Shown: piece after piece, positions 1-11,383 of the stretch
Numbering within the stretch: position 1 is the first letter of the stretch
Layout: each line of letters starts with the position of its first letter
Source: Kuschelorhynchus macadamiae
Taxonomy: Eukaryota > Arthropoda > Insecta > Coleoptera > Curculionidae
Assembly: GCA_030620095.1 (NCBI GenBank)
Contig: JAUTXW010004484.1
Span: forward strand, 712,709 to 776,708
Direction of reading: 5' to 3'
Length of the DNA: 64,000 nucleotides
Program-made: the position numbers and the translations under genes
Notes under the pieces: model-generated
What the model saw: the letters and a program-made list of their open reading frames with translations, nothing else
Database searches by the model: none
Told to the model about the DNA's origin: nothing

Positions 1-491
1 TACATGTAAAACCAGCATTTTTTTTCACGATTAAAAACATTTTATTTGGCCGCTATTTTCCTCCGCCATTTTGAATTCGTACCACAATATTACCATTTTT
101 TTAAATATTTTATTAGGGCGCCATTTTGATTTGCTGTCTTACATTCATACCTAAATGTTACCAGTTTATTCCTATGTAACACTTGATTTGTGTGAAAAAT
201 TTTAGGCAAATTTGATAATTAGTTTTTTCAGTAATAATTTGTTTACATTTCCCAGGCCGCCATCTTGCACCGGCATATTGGATTCTTACCAAAATATTAC
301 CATGTCATCCCCATATGACCCTTAATTTTTGATTAAAATTCAAGTCAATCTGATAAGTAGTTTTTAAGCTATGCCGCGAACTGACAGACAAACGGATCGA
401 CGGAACTGATAAAATTTATTTTTGGCACCTAAGACCGCTAAAACGTGAAGCCATATAAAACCTGAGTGGTGATTTTTTCACGATTACAAAC
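1..491 (-). repeat. GGCGG-module repeat, fragment split by a hAT insertion
   Basis: This is one of about ten copies in the window of a non-coding family. It is read here in the GCCGCCATTTTG orientation, with GCCGCCATCTTG at about 270. It carries the standard modules: paired ATGGCGG sites, ATCCCCATATGACC, a GACAGACAAACGGATCGACGG tract, and a terminal TTTTTTCACGATTAC. The copy is interrupted at 491 and resumes at 3048. No reading frame of note is present. Confidence 0.8.
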
Positions 492-1334
492 CAAGGTTGG
501 GAAAAAACCACTTTTTTGGATTTTGACCAGGGCAGTTGTCAAAACTGGTTTTAACAGGACAAAATGGATAAAACCGCTCAAAGTAAAACCTTAAAAATCA
601 TAAAGTTTTTAAAGTTTCCCAGCAATGCTGGCACTCAAGCGCGCTCTTTATATCGGACGTAGACACTCTGGTCGCAACTTGTTTAAAATTAAAAGCTTTC
701 CTTTGAGAAGCTCTATACAATTTCTTGCTGTACTGGAAACTGTACCTGAGTAATTTAATTTCTTGCGCTGTTAGTGTTGGTTGGTGCCTTAATATGTCGA
801 AGGTAAGTTATTTAATAATAATGTTTATTTTTATTATATAAATTACTGTTTTTTTGCATTCCGAAACTTCATCTCATCTTCCCATTACGAAACAATAGAT
901 ATACTTTTTACTTTCTAACAGTGCATTTAGAAATTACGTGAAACTAGTTCTATTGCATATTATACTGGGTGTCGAATGACACGTAGTAAATTATATTATT
1001 TTCTGTGCTGGATTAATTATCTACTTCTGCGGCACAAAACCAATAATCGAAAACCAGCTGGTCAGACTTCAAGTTGTGTAAGATATTGTCATGGTAGTTT
1101 TATAATCCGTTTTATTTGACTATAAACGGTTCATTAAAAATTAATGAAGTAATTATCGGCCTAAAAGTGTTGAAAAAAATGTCATCGGGTGTGTAAAAAA
1201 AATGTTTCAATTAGTACCTAATCCATACTATCAAACCGCCCTTACTTGCGTTACTATATTTTTGTTTCTAATTTATTTACTAATTATTTAATTAATGATA
1301 ATACTAATATTAATAATAAAATTATGTAATATTA

Positions 1335-2103
1335 TACAGGGTAGCCCATTAGTCTGAGGAAGTCCAATATTGTCGTTGATAATGGAGATATGAATGTTTG
1401 GTTTCTAACGTGCATGTCTTAAAAATATTTGTATATATTCAGGGTGTCCCAAAAAAGGCTGACAGAGAAAATATGCATTTTTTAAATGGAACACCCTATA
1501 TTTGATTTGACATTTCGATTCGATTTAAAAAAATGAGCTTTGTTTTATATAATATATCATATTCCTAAATTGAATTGTTTTTGAACCATTTAAGTTTGAC
1601 AATTTAAATTTTCAGATTTTCGAACGCTGTAAAACTTTTATTGTTTACCTTAGAGCAAAACGGATTGTACATTAATATTTTAGTTTTTATTCGTCTTTCT
1701 TATGGTGCCAAATTCCATTTTATTAAGAAGATAAACTTTTTCTAAAATTTCGCATTTTTTTAAATCTTTGCAAACGACCAAAATTATGCCATAAGAAAGA
1801 CTATAAAAAACCAAGGTAAGAATGCGCAATGAAAGTTGAACTGTGTAGATTTTACAGCCTTTCAAAATCTGAAAATTTAAATTTTCAATCTTAAATAGTT
1901 CAAAAGTAATTGAACTTAGGGATATATGTTATAGGGTGTTCCATTTAAAAAAAAATGCAAATTTTTTCTATAAGGCTTTTTTGGGATATCCTGCATACAT
2001 ACAAATATTTTTAGGACCCATACCACATTTATATAAATCTTTCTTCATATCTCCGTTAACAACGACGATATTGAACTTCCTCGGACTAATGTGCCACCCT
2101 GTA
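1335..2103. mobile_element. Palindromic foldback MITE, Tc1/mariner type
   Basis: The segment starts TACAGGGTAGCCCATTAG and ends with its imperfect reverse complement CTAATGTGCCACCCTGTA. Arms of about 300 bp pair over nearly their whole length, leaving a spacer of about 190 bp. An inner repeat (CAGGGTGTCCC at 1440, mirrored near 1985) lies about 105 bp inside the terminus. TA at both ends fits mariner target duplication. It is nested in the hAT element and has no coding capacity. Confidence 0.85.
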
Positions 2104-2397
2104 TGTTTATTCTTTTTAAAAGTACCTGGCTTTCTTTTATACATTACACATTAGATACTAATGAATCCCATGATTCGGTCTAAAAATGACAAAAAATCAT
2201 GACTTCTTATGTAACCTTATATATATATTATAAACAGTAGTCGATCAACAGTTTGACATATCTATTTACTACAGGTTATACTCTGATAGACTATTTCAAA
2301 CACCTATACTTTTCAATTAGACATGCCAACATATATATCCAGATAAAGTGATCAAGATATAATATAAAAATATATATTTTTACTTAAAGTATTTTTT

Positions 2398-2711
2398 GAA
2401 TTTTTTTAATCAACTTATTCAAAATATTTAACTTTTCTGAAGGTGTTAAGACGAAGTTTTTATATAAGGATCCCATATGGTCATATTTTGACCAACTAAG
2501 CGAGAACGGAAAGGTGACTGGCCAAATATGGAAAGTATATAATACCATAGTAAGCAGCAAAGCTCTGCGGTTAAAAGAACATTTTGGAGAATGTAGATGT
2601 AAAGACACAAATGATCTGGAATTAGGTTCAACTACTAGCCATACACATGTTAACACAGAAAAAGAAAACAATTCAGATGATGAAATAATGATTTTTATCT
2701 TGGTTATGTAA
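2398..2711 (+). pseudogene. BED-zinc-finger-like exon remnant inside the hAT element
   Basis: An open stretch reads through KDPIWSYFDQLSENGKVTG and later SSKALRLKEHFGEC, which resembles a degenerate BED-type zinc finger (W-x-Y/F, then L-x-x-H). The first zinc-ligand cysteine pair is not intact. It ends in an acidic, Ser/Thr-rich tail. A possible upstream first exon is ATGTCGAAG followed by GTAAGT at 793-807, but the frames do not join neatly, so I do not claim a gene. BED fingers are typical N-terminal domains of hAT transposases, so this is probably the remaining piece of the parental transposase. Confidence 0.35.
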
Positions 2712-3047
2712 ACATAACTTATGTTTATTATATGTTCCTCTTAAACTAAAAAATAATATTTTTGTTGTTAATATCTATTTTTATTTTTGGAAAAATATAT
2801 TTACTTAATAAATAAGTTCCATGTTGGATAAAGTTTATTTTCGTCTTATGTATAACGGTTTATACGGTTTAAATCTTGCAGTTAATAATGTTATTTATAA
2901 CTTACGCTTTTACAGAAAATAGTTTTGACCATTAACAGGATCAAATCTAATTTTGGCCATTTTGACCAGGGCGGTTTTAATCAAAACCGTGTTTAAAACC
3001 AGAGGTTTTAACCACCCTGTCCAAAACCTGCCAAACCTGTTACAAAC

Positions 3048-3203
3048 ACTCTATTTGGCCGCCATCTTGAGTTAGTACCACAATTTTACTAGTTTTTCTC
3101 TATACCACACTTAGATATAGCATACAATTTGAAATCAATCCATTTAGTAGTTTTTTCAGGCTAAATTTTTAAATATTTTATTAAGTCGCCATTTTGTTTC
3201 GCC
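3048..3203 (-). repeat. GGCGG-module repeat, continuation after the hAT
   Basis: This resumes the copy interrupted at 491 (GGCCGCCATCTTGAGTTAG and onward). It runs to a CGCCATGT junction, where a mariner arm begins. The flank on the far side of that arm (3726 onward) is the opposite-orientation tail of the same family, so the locus is rearranged. Confidence 0.75.
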
Positions 3204-3450
3204 ATGTTACAGCATCTTTTACCTTTCCAGCTTCACGACATTTTGTGTTAATTTTACTTAAGGTAGATTTAGTTATTGGATTTTTATTAGGAAATTTGTG
3301 ATTAAAAATGTTACAAACATCTTGCAGGTTTCGCATTCTATCCCCATAACCCAGTTTAATTAAAATTTCAGTTTTAAATATTGTCAAGTAACCTTTTGTG
3401 TGCAGGTATTTTAATAAAAGGTAATACGCTAAATTACGCATATTTGACAC
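3204..3450 (-). pseudogene. Transposase N-terminal helix-turn-helix fragment (mariner arm)
   Basis: About 82 residues are open on the minus strand. They include EILIKLGYGDRMRNLQDV and ITKSTLSKI, then EAGKVKDAV, and match the N-terminal helix-turn-helix of the transposase pseudogene at 9821. The frame then runs into flanking repeat. There is no DDE/D domain, so at most a DNA-binding fragment could be made. The start lies in sequence diverged from the usual ATG region of the family. Confidence 0.7.
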
Positions 3451-3725
3451 TTATTTTCGCAAAAACTGTCGACTTTTATAAAAAGGGCTCTAAATAACAA
3501 ATATTGAGAATTTTACGCTGGTTTTAAAAAAGTTATATAATATAGGGTGTTCCATTAAAAAACATAATTTTCCTTTTCTAGCAGAAAACGGGAAACTTGG
3601 CAGCAATGCGGAACTCCCCATTGGATCCGGCATAGTTTTTATCCTAACTGTACGAATTTTCATTAAATTCAGGTAAGCGGTACCTGAGATATTTCGCCGT
3701 TTCCTTACTTTTGTTACACGCTGTA
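3204..3725 (-). mobile_element. Isolated arm of a long-TIR DD41D-type mariner
   Basis: The right end is the same terminus as the element at 8594-11383 (on the minus strand TACAGCGTGTAAC, then AAGGAAACGGCG). An inner GGGTGTTCC lies about 180 bp inward. The left end reads TACAGCATC, so both ends begin TACAGC. Between them lies only the arm and the first part of the transposase coding region on the minus strand; the catalytic domain is absent. Confidence 0.7.
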
Positions 3726-3850
3726 TATGTGTTACTAAATGACTATGTACCTAACTAAAATGCATCACACTTCAGTATTCCCAATAAGAGGAAAGATTCA
3801 TAATGAGGGTAGTTTCTGGTAAAGGACATTTACCAATTGTTTTTATTTTT
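3726..3850 (+). repeat. GGCGG-module repeat, 3' tail
   Basis: The sequence TATGTGTTACTAAATGACTATG, followed by the 'stattccnaataa-aggaaagattcat' tail, is the right end of the GGCGG family. It also occurs at 13702, 27190 and 45010. It lies in the opposite orientation to the copy ending at 3203. Confidence 0.7.
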
Positions 3851-4229
3851 AATGTTGGTTTTTGTTTCTCAAGAATGGTAATTTGTTTATTGAAAATCCT
3901 GGATTTGAATTAGCACAAAAAATGATTAGCAAAATAAAATATTAACGTTGAATTTATTGTTTATCTCCTCTGTCAAATGTTGTGTGGAACGTTTCAAAAG
4001 GCGTTTAGTATATTAATTAAAGCGCTAAAATAAATACACACAAAAACACAAAAGCTCTTAGTGTAAAATTATTTGTGTATTGTACTGTTTAATCGATTTT
4101 TGTTTTGTCATTCACAAAGAAAATAGACCTTCACCGACATCTGTTTGCAAAACTGAAACAGAATATACAAATTATTCTCATTGCAGAAAAATAGAATAAA
4201 TGGAAACTGGTAGAAAGCAATTTACATTA
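3851..4229. other. Unassigned AT-rich sequence
   Basis: No convincing reading frame, repeat or RNA was found. The sequence is AT-rich with short homopolymers. It may be the flank of the degraded transposase to its right. Confidence 0.4.
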
Positions 4230-5195
4230 CGGACTTTGTCCGCATTAGGTGAAATGAAAACATTATAATTAAAAGTGTCATTTTAGCTAAAGCGGTTACA
4301 TTTTAATTATAATTAAGGTGTACAAAAACATTTTGCATGCTCATATTAAAATTACTCAGCAAGAAAAAGGGTTGCGGATTTTCTTTTTCCACTACGTCTG
4401 AAGGCTCCTTTGCTGAATATCCATGTTTCATCTAAAAATACTGGAGTAAAGGCTTCTTGCGATGCGATATTTTTTGTATATTCACACATTTCATTCTATT
4501 AATTTGAATGTCGGGTAATTTCATTAAATATTTTCTGTTATTAGTTTTCTTCCATCTGAATCCTATATTACAGCACCAATTTCGCAGAAACGAAGGGGAA
4601 TAACAAAAAAACCACTGAGATCTTCATTTAACTTCTTGTAAAATGGTCATCGTAACGTTTCTATATATTTAAAACACTAAGCCAGAATTTTCAGCACCAA
4701 TTTATATGATTTTTTTCTGAAATGATCGTCTGGTTATCGAGACATTTTAACACTATTGTTTGTATTGTTTTATTGCATATTTTTTCTATAAAACCGATAT
4801 GTTTTTCTTCAACTACATTTCTGGATGATGTGGTGAAAGCGCCCCATGCTCTTATAATTTCATTGAAAACTCATCGCGCCATCTAACGGAAAGGGCAGAA
4901 CCAGGCCTGCCGGGATAGCTAGTTCAATTTTGTTGGCAATTTTAATGTATTCCTTTTTAACATACATCATATAAATTGTATCCCTGATTTTCTTCTTCAC
5001 AAAATCATATATTTAGGTTCTGTATTTCGTTATTTTTTCTGATATGCTGCTTAAATACGTTTTGTCTGATTGAACTCGCCTCCGACGCCCTCAGTAGTAC
5101 ATTATTATAGTCAATTAGTAACCCTTTTCTAAGCTGCTGCTTTTCCATCTCAAAAAATGCCGGCACATTTAAAATTAATAATTGAACCGGCATTT
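4230..5195 (-). pseudogene. Degraded IS630/Tc1-like DDE transposase
   Basis: On the minus strand, frame-broken pieces read from about 5195 leftward. Near 4560-4380 there are GFRWKKTNNRKYLMKLPDIQ and FLDETWIFSKGAF. The spacing and the LDETW first-aspartate motif are those of the IS630/Tc1-like DDE family, in which a '..F.W.K..N.RK.L.E.P.I' segment precedes it. Similar N-terminal sequence is found at 39189-39812. Several stops and frameshifts break it. The start and termini were not resolved. A perfect 10-bp hairpin (AAAATGCCGG, arms 5155-5164 and 5187-5196) lies at its upstream end. Confidence 0.4.
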
Positions 5196-5255
5196 TCGAA
5201 TGAATGACAATATTATTTTGACACCGCCTTTGACGAACAGGTAAAAAATCTTCTA

Positions 5256-7263
5256 CAGTGACGGCTATTCAGGTGAAGTAGGTGAAGTGCTACTTCACCA
5301 GGAAAAATAAACAAGCAAACATCTAACCATATGCATGAGGGCATGTCTTTTTAAAGCTTTCAATCGAACTTTATTATAACAACTATAACAGTGGCGCAAA
5401 CCGCTTCGACTTTGCTGGAGGTGCTATGTTTAGTTTACGATTTTCCTACTACGTTGCCATGACAACGCGTACATGATGACGTCGACCGCATGGAAGATTA
5501 ATGTTAACCAGGGACATACAACGTTTTTGGTGAATTGCTCACGCATTACACTATATCCACGTGTCGTTCAGTTTGGGGTGGTTGTTTACTTTTATTTTCG
5601 CGGATTTCGCTGCAACCGGTTAGTTCCGTTGCAGTTTACTTGACTGTTTTGTGTTATATTTATTTATGGTGTTGTTACAACTTTATTTGGTGTCGGGTGT
5701 ATTAATTTACATTATTGATGAATCCGATCACGGATGTCGTTTGCATTTTGTTGGAAACTTTTAGGTTTATCAATATCGAGAAGTTCCCAAGAACTAAAAA
5801 ATCGTCACAAAAAAAATTATAAATGTTTTTACTGGTGACTCGAAAACTATTCAAAACGAAATAATTAATCATTAATTGAATTTAATTGAATGCATTTCTG
5901 ATTATTTAAATGCCCATATAAAAAATGAAATAATGAACACACGTTTTTTTCTGTGCAAGTGGATGACACCACTGATATTATGCAAACCTCCCAGTGCTCC
6001 ATAATTTTAAGATACGTTAATTCAGAAGGTTCAGTAGTCGAGAGATTCTTAGGATTTTATAATGTCAGCTCCGATAGAACGTCGGAGAATTTATATTCTC
6101 TATTGGATCAAATTTTGGGCCAATTTGACTATAAACATAAATTAATAGGGCAATGTTACGATGGCGCAAGTGTGATGTCTAGCCATCTAAATGGCCTTCA
6201 AAAAAAAAGGAAAAGCCGTATTTGTCCTGATGCAGCAAAGTTTAAAAATATTTGTAAATGTCGAATTTTTTTGCAAGCCTTAGTGGTCTTCCCTCATTAT
6301 TTCATCACTCAGTCAAACGAACGTATGCTCTTACATCTGCATCTACGAGGCGTATACCAACAATTACAGAAACTCATTGGTCTTCAAATTCGAAGTTAGT
6401 AAATGTGATTGTTCAAGTTGCGTTCTTCAAAAAAAATCGTTTGACATTCATTTTTGCATATCCAATATAAAACGCTGTCGTGAAGCGCTCTGTAAAAAAA
6501 GAAATGAACATTTTTTTTAATGCCATATCTGATAAAGTAAATTCTATTACAGAAATAAATCATTACAAACGAGAGCTTGCTAAGCTTTCACTTGAGGAAA
6601 TTAGGGTCAAGTATAGAACCCTTTTTTATGAAATATATGACCATATTTTAATGGAAATGACACTAAGCTTTCAAGACTCTGAAAAACTTACATTTTTATG
6701 TTTGGCAGATTCTGCTAAATTTTCCGAATATAGTTTAAATTTTCCGACTGGCCCGTTTGAAAATTTGTTACAGTTATATGGAGAAATATTTTCAAAAAGT
6801 CAACGACTTAAAAATGAGCTTGGTCTTATTTTTGCCAATGACAGTAATTGGAATATATCGCTGCTAGAGCAAGTGAAAAAAAATTAATGCAAATAAAGAT
6901 ATTTTAACCAAAGCATATAAAGTGTTTTCTCTTATTTTGACAATACCGTCGACAAGTGCTTCAGTGGAAAGAAGTCTTTCTTGCCTCAAACGTGTAAACG
7001 TGTATGTGTATTTAAGAAATACAATATCTCAAAAAAGGAATGTCTGGAGGAGATTAGGGCAACTCATCCATTTTATAAGGATGTTATAAATAAATTTGCT
7101 GCTATGAAGGATAGGAGAATTGATTTAGTATACAAAATTTAGGTAAGTCGTAAAAAATATTTTACCCCTTCTACATATAAAAAAAATTCTGGAAAAAAGT
7201 TATTGCGATATTTTCTTGCTTCATTTGCACTTCACTTACTTTTTCACCCGCAAGCCGCCACTG
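5256..7263 (+). mobile_element. Defective hAT transposon, ZMYM-like family
   Basis: The left end is CAGTGACGGCTATTCAGG. The right end's complement is CAGTGGCGGCTTGCGGG, so the TIR core is CAGTGNCGGCT. Flanks are ATCTTCTA and GACTACTA (5 of 8 match), a plausible aged 8-bp duplication. A GC-richer leader (about 5400-5650) precedes a broken transposase. It belongs to the same family as the longer copy at 14991-21660. Confidence 0.8.
5950..7141 (+). pseudogene. hAT transposase remnant (DUF4371/ZMYM1-like)
   Basis: The first open part has DDTTDIMQTSQCSIILRYV and then GQCYDGASVMS, which match the first and second catalytic-aspartate regions of the 490-residue hAT transposase at 19535-21007 (DDSTDITEKSQ and AQCYDGASVM). 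The N-terminal half is missing. The middle is deleted and frame-shifted around 6200-6480. The 6480-6887 part (EIRVKYRTLFYEIYDHILMEM) belongs to the helical region. The hAT C-terminal dimerisation motif (TSASVERS) survives in another frame near 6950. Not functional. Confidence 0.75.
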
Positions 7264-7419
7264 GACTACTACAGAAGCGAAAGTCATTTTATATTAAAAT
7301 CTTTTATTGCCTATGAATATATATAATTCTATGAATTAAAAAGAAATATAAGAAAATGAAGTTACAGTCAAGCCCTATTACCTTTACTTTACATACTTTC
7401 CTTTACGAAGGAAAATAAA
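7264..7419. other. Short unassigned spacer
   Basis: AT-rich sequence between the hAT end and the ACCGACTTC-type repeat. Nothing recognised. Confidence 0.4.
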
Positions 7420-8230
7420 TTTTATTCAGAACACAGTTATCAATAACTATCGACAACAATTAATATATTGTATATCGACTAACTATCAATAGTGATACTA
7501 CTATCGATATATCGAAATAAATCCCATCCTTATTTCAATTCAATCTAAGCACCTAAATATTTTAAAAAATGCTGTATTTTTACCTGTGATATTGTCTATT
7601 CTTGTACTTTTTATGTTTTTCGTTAATAGGTTGACTTTTACTTTTGTTATGTTTGTATTTGTTCTAAACCAGAAAAAAAAACATTACTTTATTTATTTAT
7701 TTTAAAGAATAGAAACGGTCTTATTAGAAAATACCGAATCATACTTCAACCGACTTCAAAAAGAAGGAGGCTATCAATTAGATCCTATGTATTTTTTAGC
7801 AATGGCTTGACCAGTTTGGATGAAATTTTCAGAGAATATTCAGAATGTTATCGGAATGGACCCATAACAAGCATATTGAAAAAAAATTTTAAAAATGGCG
7901 GAGTGGCGCCAGTTTGAACGGTTTTGCACTCTGTTATATTGAACAATATATGCCTTCACTAATGCGTTCACCATTCTGGCAGGAAGAAAAAGTATGTATG
8001 TTATCGTATATTGTTATATGTTAATGCCACAGTGTTACATAATATGCAGTGGCTATTTGTTAAACTTGACGTTTATAAATAGATCTACAAAGGATGAAAT
8101 ATTTTTTTTTATAAAAACAATAAAACCGAGTTCAAAAATTTCACTAAAAAGTGGAAAATATTATTTTATTTCATCTGGAAAATTTTACTCTGTGAAGTCG
8201 GTGATAGTAGTTTTTTTAGTAACATTTTTT
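7420..8230 (+). repeat. ACCGACTTCAAAAAG-type dispersed repeat, uninterrupted copy
   Basis: It begins with TA-rich sequence containing several TATCGATA-like steps and continues into ACCGACTTCAAAAAG and GGAGG at about 7752. It closes with the mirror motif GTGAAGTCGGT near 8200, so these motifs act as inverted termini about 450 bp apart. The same family at 13918-14360 is interrupted by a mariner and resumes at 22277. It is non-coding. Confidence 0.65.
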
Positions 8231-8593
8231 TTGACATTTCACTAGCTCGTAAAATTGGATTTTTACTACTCTTACGAGGGAAATAAAAATGTGTATTGAC
8301 TTTCGTAATTTAAATTGAATACTTTCTATAATGTTGTTTCATTTAATGGGTGTCTTCTTCCTAATTTTAAACATATCAGACAAAGATATGTCTTTAAAGA
8401 TAATCGAGAAATATTACAAAAACCCTCCCGTAGGAGTGTACAGTGTATTTCTTTTAAAACAACAAAGTCAATGTTAATATTTTTACTTTTCAATTACCGT
8501 TTATTTACATATCTACAATCCTGACTTAACGCTTTTGAATTTAACTTTTTTTTCTACCTTGTAAAATAAAGGTTGTAGGCCACGTTCAAAGTA
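8231..8593. other. Unassigned AT-rich sequence
   Basis: It holds short reading frames without recognisable similarity. It contains a TACGAGGGAAATAAAAA motif like the edge of the GGCGG family at 8275. No gene is supported. Confidence 0.35.
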
Positions 8594-8660
8594 TACAGCG
8601 TGTAACTAAAGTAAGGAAACGGTGAAATATCTCAGGTAACGGTTACCTCAATTTAATTAA

Positions 8661-9533
8661 CAGGGTCTTCCATGGAGGAGAAAAAACGATAATTTTTTAA
8701 ATCCCCCCGTATTTCTCAAGAAATTCAAAATAGCCAATCGATGTATTTTAGCTCGGAGGATTCGAAAATCGTAACAAAAAAACAATTGAATAAGAAACAA
8801 AAGACTTACACCAAGGATGTTGTGTTTTTTAAACGGAACACCCTATATATTATTACATTTTTGGATTCTATGGTCAATTGTAAGTGTTTTTTAATAAGGG
8901 TACTATATTTTCTATCTTCAACTATTTTTGATTTATTGATGTTTGAAAATTGACATTTTTGCTTCTTTGAGCGGTCATAGCACCTGAACGGTTGGACCTA
9001 AAGCAAAATAACTTTCAGATTCCTATCATAATTTTTCATAAGCTATCCTATGATGCTAGTCAAACAAAAAAACGGTGATCACCCTCATCACCTGTATTTC
9101 GTATGAATATATTCAATTAAATAGGTAGCAAAATAATTTTCATTTTTTGTTTGACTGGCATCACAAGATAGTTTATCAAAAACTAAGATAGAAATGTGAA
9201 AGTTATTTTGCTCTAGGTCGAACCGTTCAGGTGCTATGATGGCTCAAAGAAGCAAATATGTCAATTTTCAAACATCAATAAATCAAAAACAGTTGAAGAT
9301 AGACATATAATACACTTATTAAAAAATACGTAGAATTGAGCATAGATTCTAAAAATGTAATAATATCTAGGGTGTTTTGTTTAAAAAACGCAACATCCTT
9401 GCGTCAGTCTTTTGTTTCTGATTAAATTGTTCTTTTGTTACAATTTTCTCCGAGCTAAAATAAATCGATTGGCTGTTTCTTGAGAAATACTGGGGTCAAA
9501 AAATTTTTTTCCTCCTCAATGGAAGACCCTGTA
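8661..9533. mobile_element. Nested palindromic foldback MITE
   Basis: The termini are CAGGGTCTTCCATGGAGGAG and its mirror CTCCTCAATGGAAGACCCTG. The two halves of about 400 bp are reverse complements over almost their whole length, with a spacer of about 60-70 bp near 9080-9150. An inner GGGTGTT-type core sits about 190 bp inside each end. It lies in the left arm of the 8594 element and is non-coding. Confidence 0.85.
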
Positions 9534-9820
9534 CACTTAAATCTGAAATTCTGAAGGATCCAATGGCGAGTTCCGCATTGCTCCCAGGTTTACCATTTTT
9601 CTGTTATAAAAGGAATTTTTTTGTTATAAAACACACTATATTATATTACTTTTTTAAAATTTGCGTAAAATTCTCAATATTTTTTGTTAAGAGCACCTTT
9701 TATGAAAGTCAATAGTTTTTGCGAAAATAAGGGTCTAACATCCATAATTTAATGTATTACCTTTTATTAAAATACATGCACTGATATGTTTGACAATGTC
9801 AGTTTTGTTGATTTACAAAA

Positions 9821-10916
9821 ATGGATCCTTTAACTGAAACCCAGAGAATTGAAATTTTAGTTATACTGGGTTATAGGGATAGAATGCGAAACCTGCAAGA
9901 TGTTTATAGCATTTTTAATGACGAATATCCTGACAGAAATTGAATAACTAAATCTACCGTAAGTAAAATTAACAAACATTTTCATGAAACTGGAAAGGTA
10001 AAAGATGCTGTATGTTCTGGCAGACCTAAAAGGACAATAGATGGTGATAAGGCTTTGAATGTTTTAATCAGTTTAGAAGAAAATCCGCACCTCTACCAGA
10101 ATATTAGGAAGGAAAAAATGATGTTTCACACATGTCCGTTGATGGACTTCTAAAAACCGAATATTTTCATCCGTACAAAATAACTTTGAGGCAAGAACTC
10201 TCTAAGGATGTTCACGATAGGCGCTTGGTATTTTGTGAAATCAAGATGGAACGTTAATTAATACTAATCTAAATTTTGTCAGTCAAATTATTTTTTCTGA
10301 CGAAGCAATTTTTTTTAATAGAAAATTAACAGTGAAAATCATACCCAATTTCCCCAAAAGATAAATATTTGGTGTGGGAAAAGGGTGCAAAAATAATCGG
10401 TCCCTTCTTCATGGAAGACACATTAACTGGAGAAAGATATTTGAATCTTTTAAGGACTGAAATTGTTACAGCTATTGCAGAACTAGTTCCGAATAACCGT
10501 AAGTTCCTTACTTTACCTGCTGTATTAAGTATTTAAACTTGATTTTTTTTGGTAATGGTGCACCAAAGATGAAATATGGTTTCAGCAGGATGGTGCTCCA
10601 CCGCATTTTGCTCGAAATGTTCGAGAATATTTAGACAATGTTTTATTTTTGAAGATGGATTGGACGTAGGGGTAAAATAGAATGGCCATCTCGGTCTTCG
10701 GACTTGACGCTTCTCTACTACTTTTTGTGGGGACACCTTAAATATGTGGTATAAAAAAACTAAGCCAAATGACCTCAAGGATTTAAACGAGCGAATAGAA
10801 ATCGAATGTAGACGAATCGAGGAGGCCGGCATTTTTTAAATGTAGTAAATGTTTTCCCACAGTATTTGACCTACTGTCAGGAAGTAACTCGACAGTATTT
10901 TAAACACCTTACTTAG
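9821..10916 (+). pseudogene. Tc1/mariner transposase, DD41D type, broken
   Basis: The ATG at 9821 starts a frame with helix-turn-helix features (RIEILVILGYRDRMRNLQDV, ITKSTVSKI, TGKVKDAV). It has an in-frame stop after about 41 codons and many later frameshifts. Near 10575 the QQDGAPPHF second-aspartate motif is visible, and near 10690 the PSRSSDLTLL...FLWGH third-motif region. The last codons end at TAG 10914-10916. Family transposases of this type are about 340-360 residues, so the length is near full but the gene is inactive. Confidence 0.8.
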
Positions 10917-11383
10917 TTTCATTAATTTATTGTTTGTTGTATTAGGTATTTCTTTTTTGCATTGTATTGTTTCCGTTGTTTTTTACAACCTAATTTTAAA
11001 GTTGAGACGCTGTTTTCTCTTGCTATTGTTTTGGTAGCAAGATGAGGAGCTATTGTGCTTTCCGGTCTGCCAGAACGTACAGCATCTTTTACCTTTCCAG
11101 TATTGGATGTCTGTTAGAACATTTGTCATTAAATTAATTATGGATATTAGACCCTTATTTCCACAAAAATTGTAGACTTTCATAAAAAGTATTGAAAATT
11201 TTACTCAGATTTAAAAAAAGTAATATAATATAGGGTGTTCCATCAAAAAAATTCCTGTTATAAGAGAAAAACTTGGCAGCATTGCGGAATTTTATACCTA
11301 AGTGTACATATTTTCATTAAATCCAGGTAAGCGCTACATACCTGAGGTATTTCGCCGTTTCCTTACTTTTGTTACACGCTGTA

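Larger units (their letters stand above)
492..3039 (+). mobile_element. Non-autonomous hAT element with 8-bp target duplication
   Basis: The left end begins CAAGGTTGGGAAAAAACC. The right end is CCAAAACCTGCCAAACCTG, whose complement begins CAGGTTTGGCAGG. The element is flanked by identical 8-bp copies of TTACAAAC at 484-491 and 3040-3047. Removing it rejoins the GGCGG repeat exactly. Short imperfect CA(G/A)G termini and an 8-bp duplication are the hAT signature. No transposase is encoded; the only protein-like segment is a BED-finger-like remnant near 2400-2710, and a palindromic element is nested inside. TA-rich filler makes up the rest. Confidence 0.85.
8594..11383 (+). mobile_element. Long-TIR DD41D-type mariner carrying a nested foldback element
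   Basis: The ends are TACAGCGTGTAAC (8594) and its complement GTTACACGCTGTA (11383), with TA at both ends. Excluding the nested element, arms of about 280 bp match as inverted repeats, including an inner GGGTGTTCC core about 150 bp inside. The right arm also carries an inverted piece of the transposase coding region (11059-11100, encoding TGKVKDAVRSGRP on the minus strand). The transposase is broken, so the copy is dead. Confidence 0.85.

Noticed and set aside
793..2430. A spliced gene from ATG 793 (GTAAGT donor) to the BED-like exon
   Set aside because: Phases of the suggested donor and the only nearby acceptor do not keep the frame, and the intron would hold a whole foldback element.
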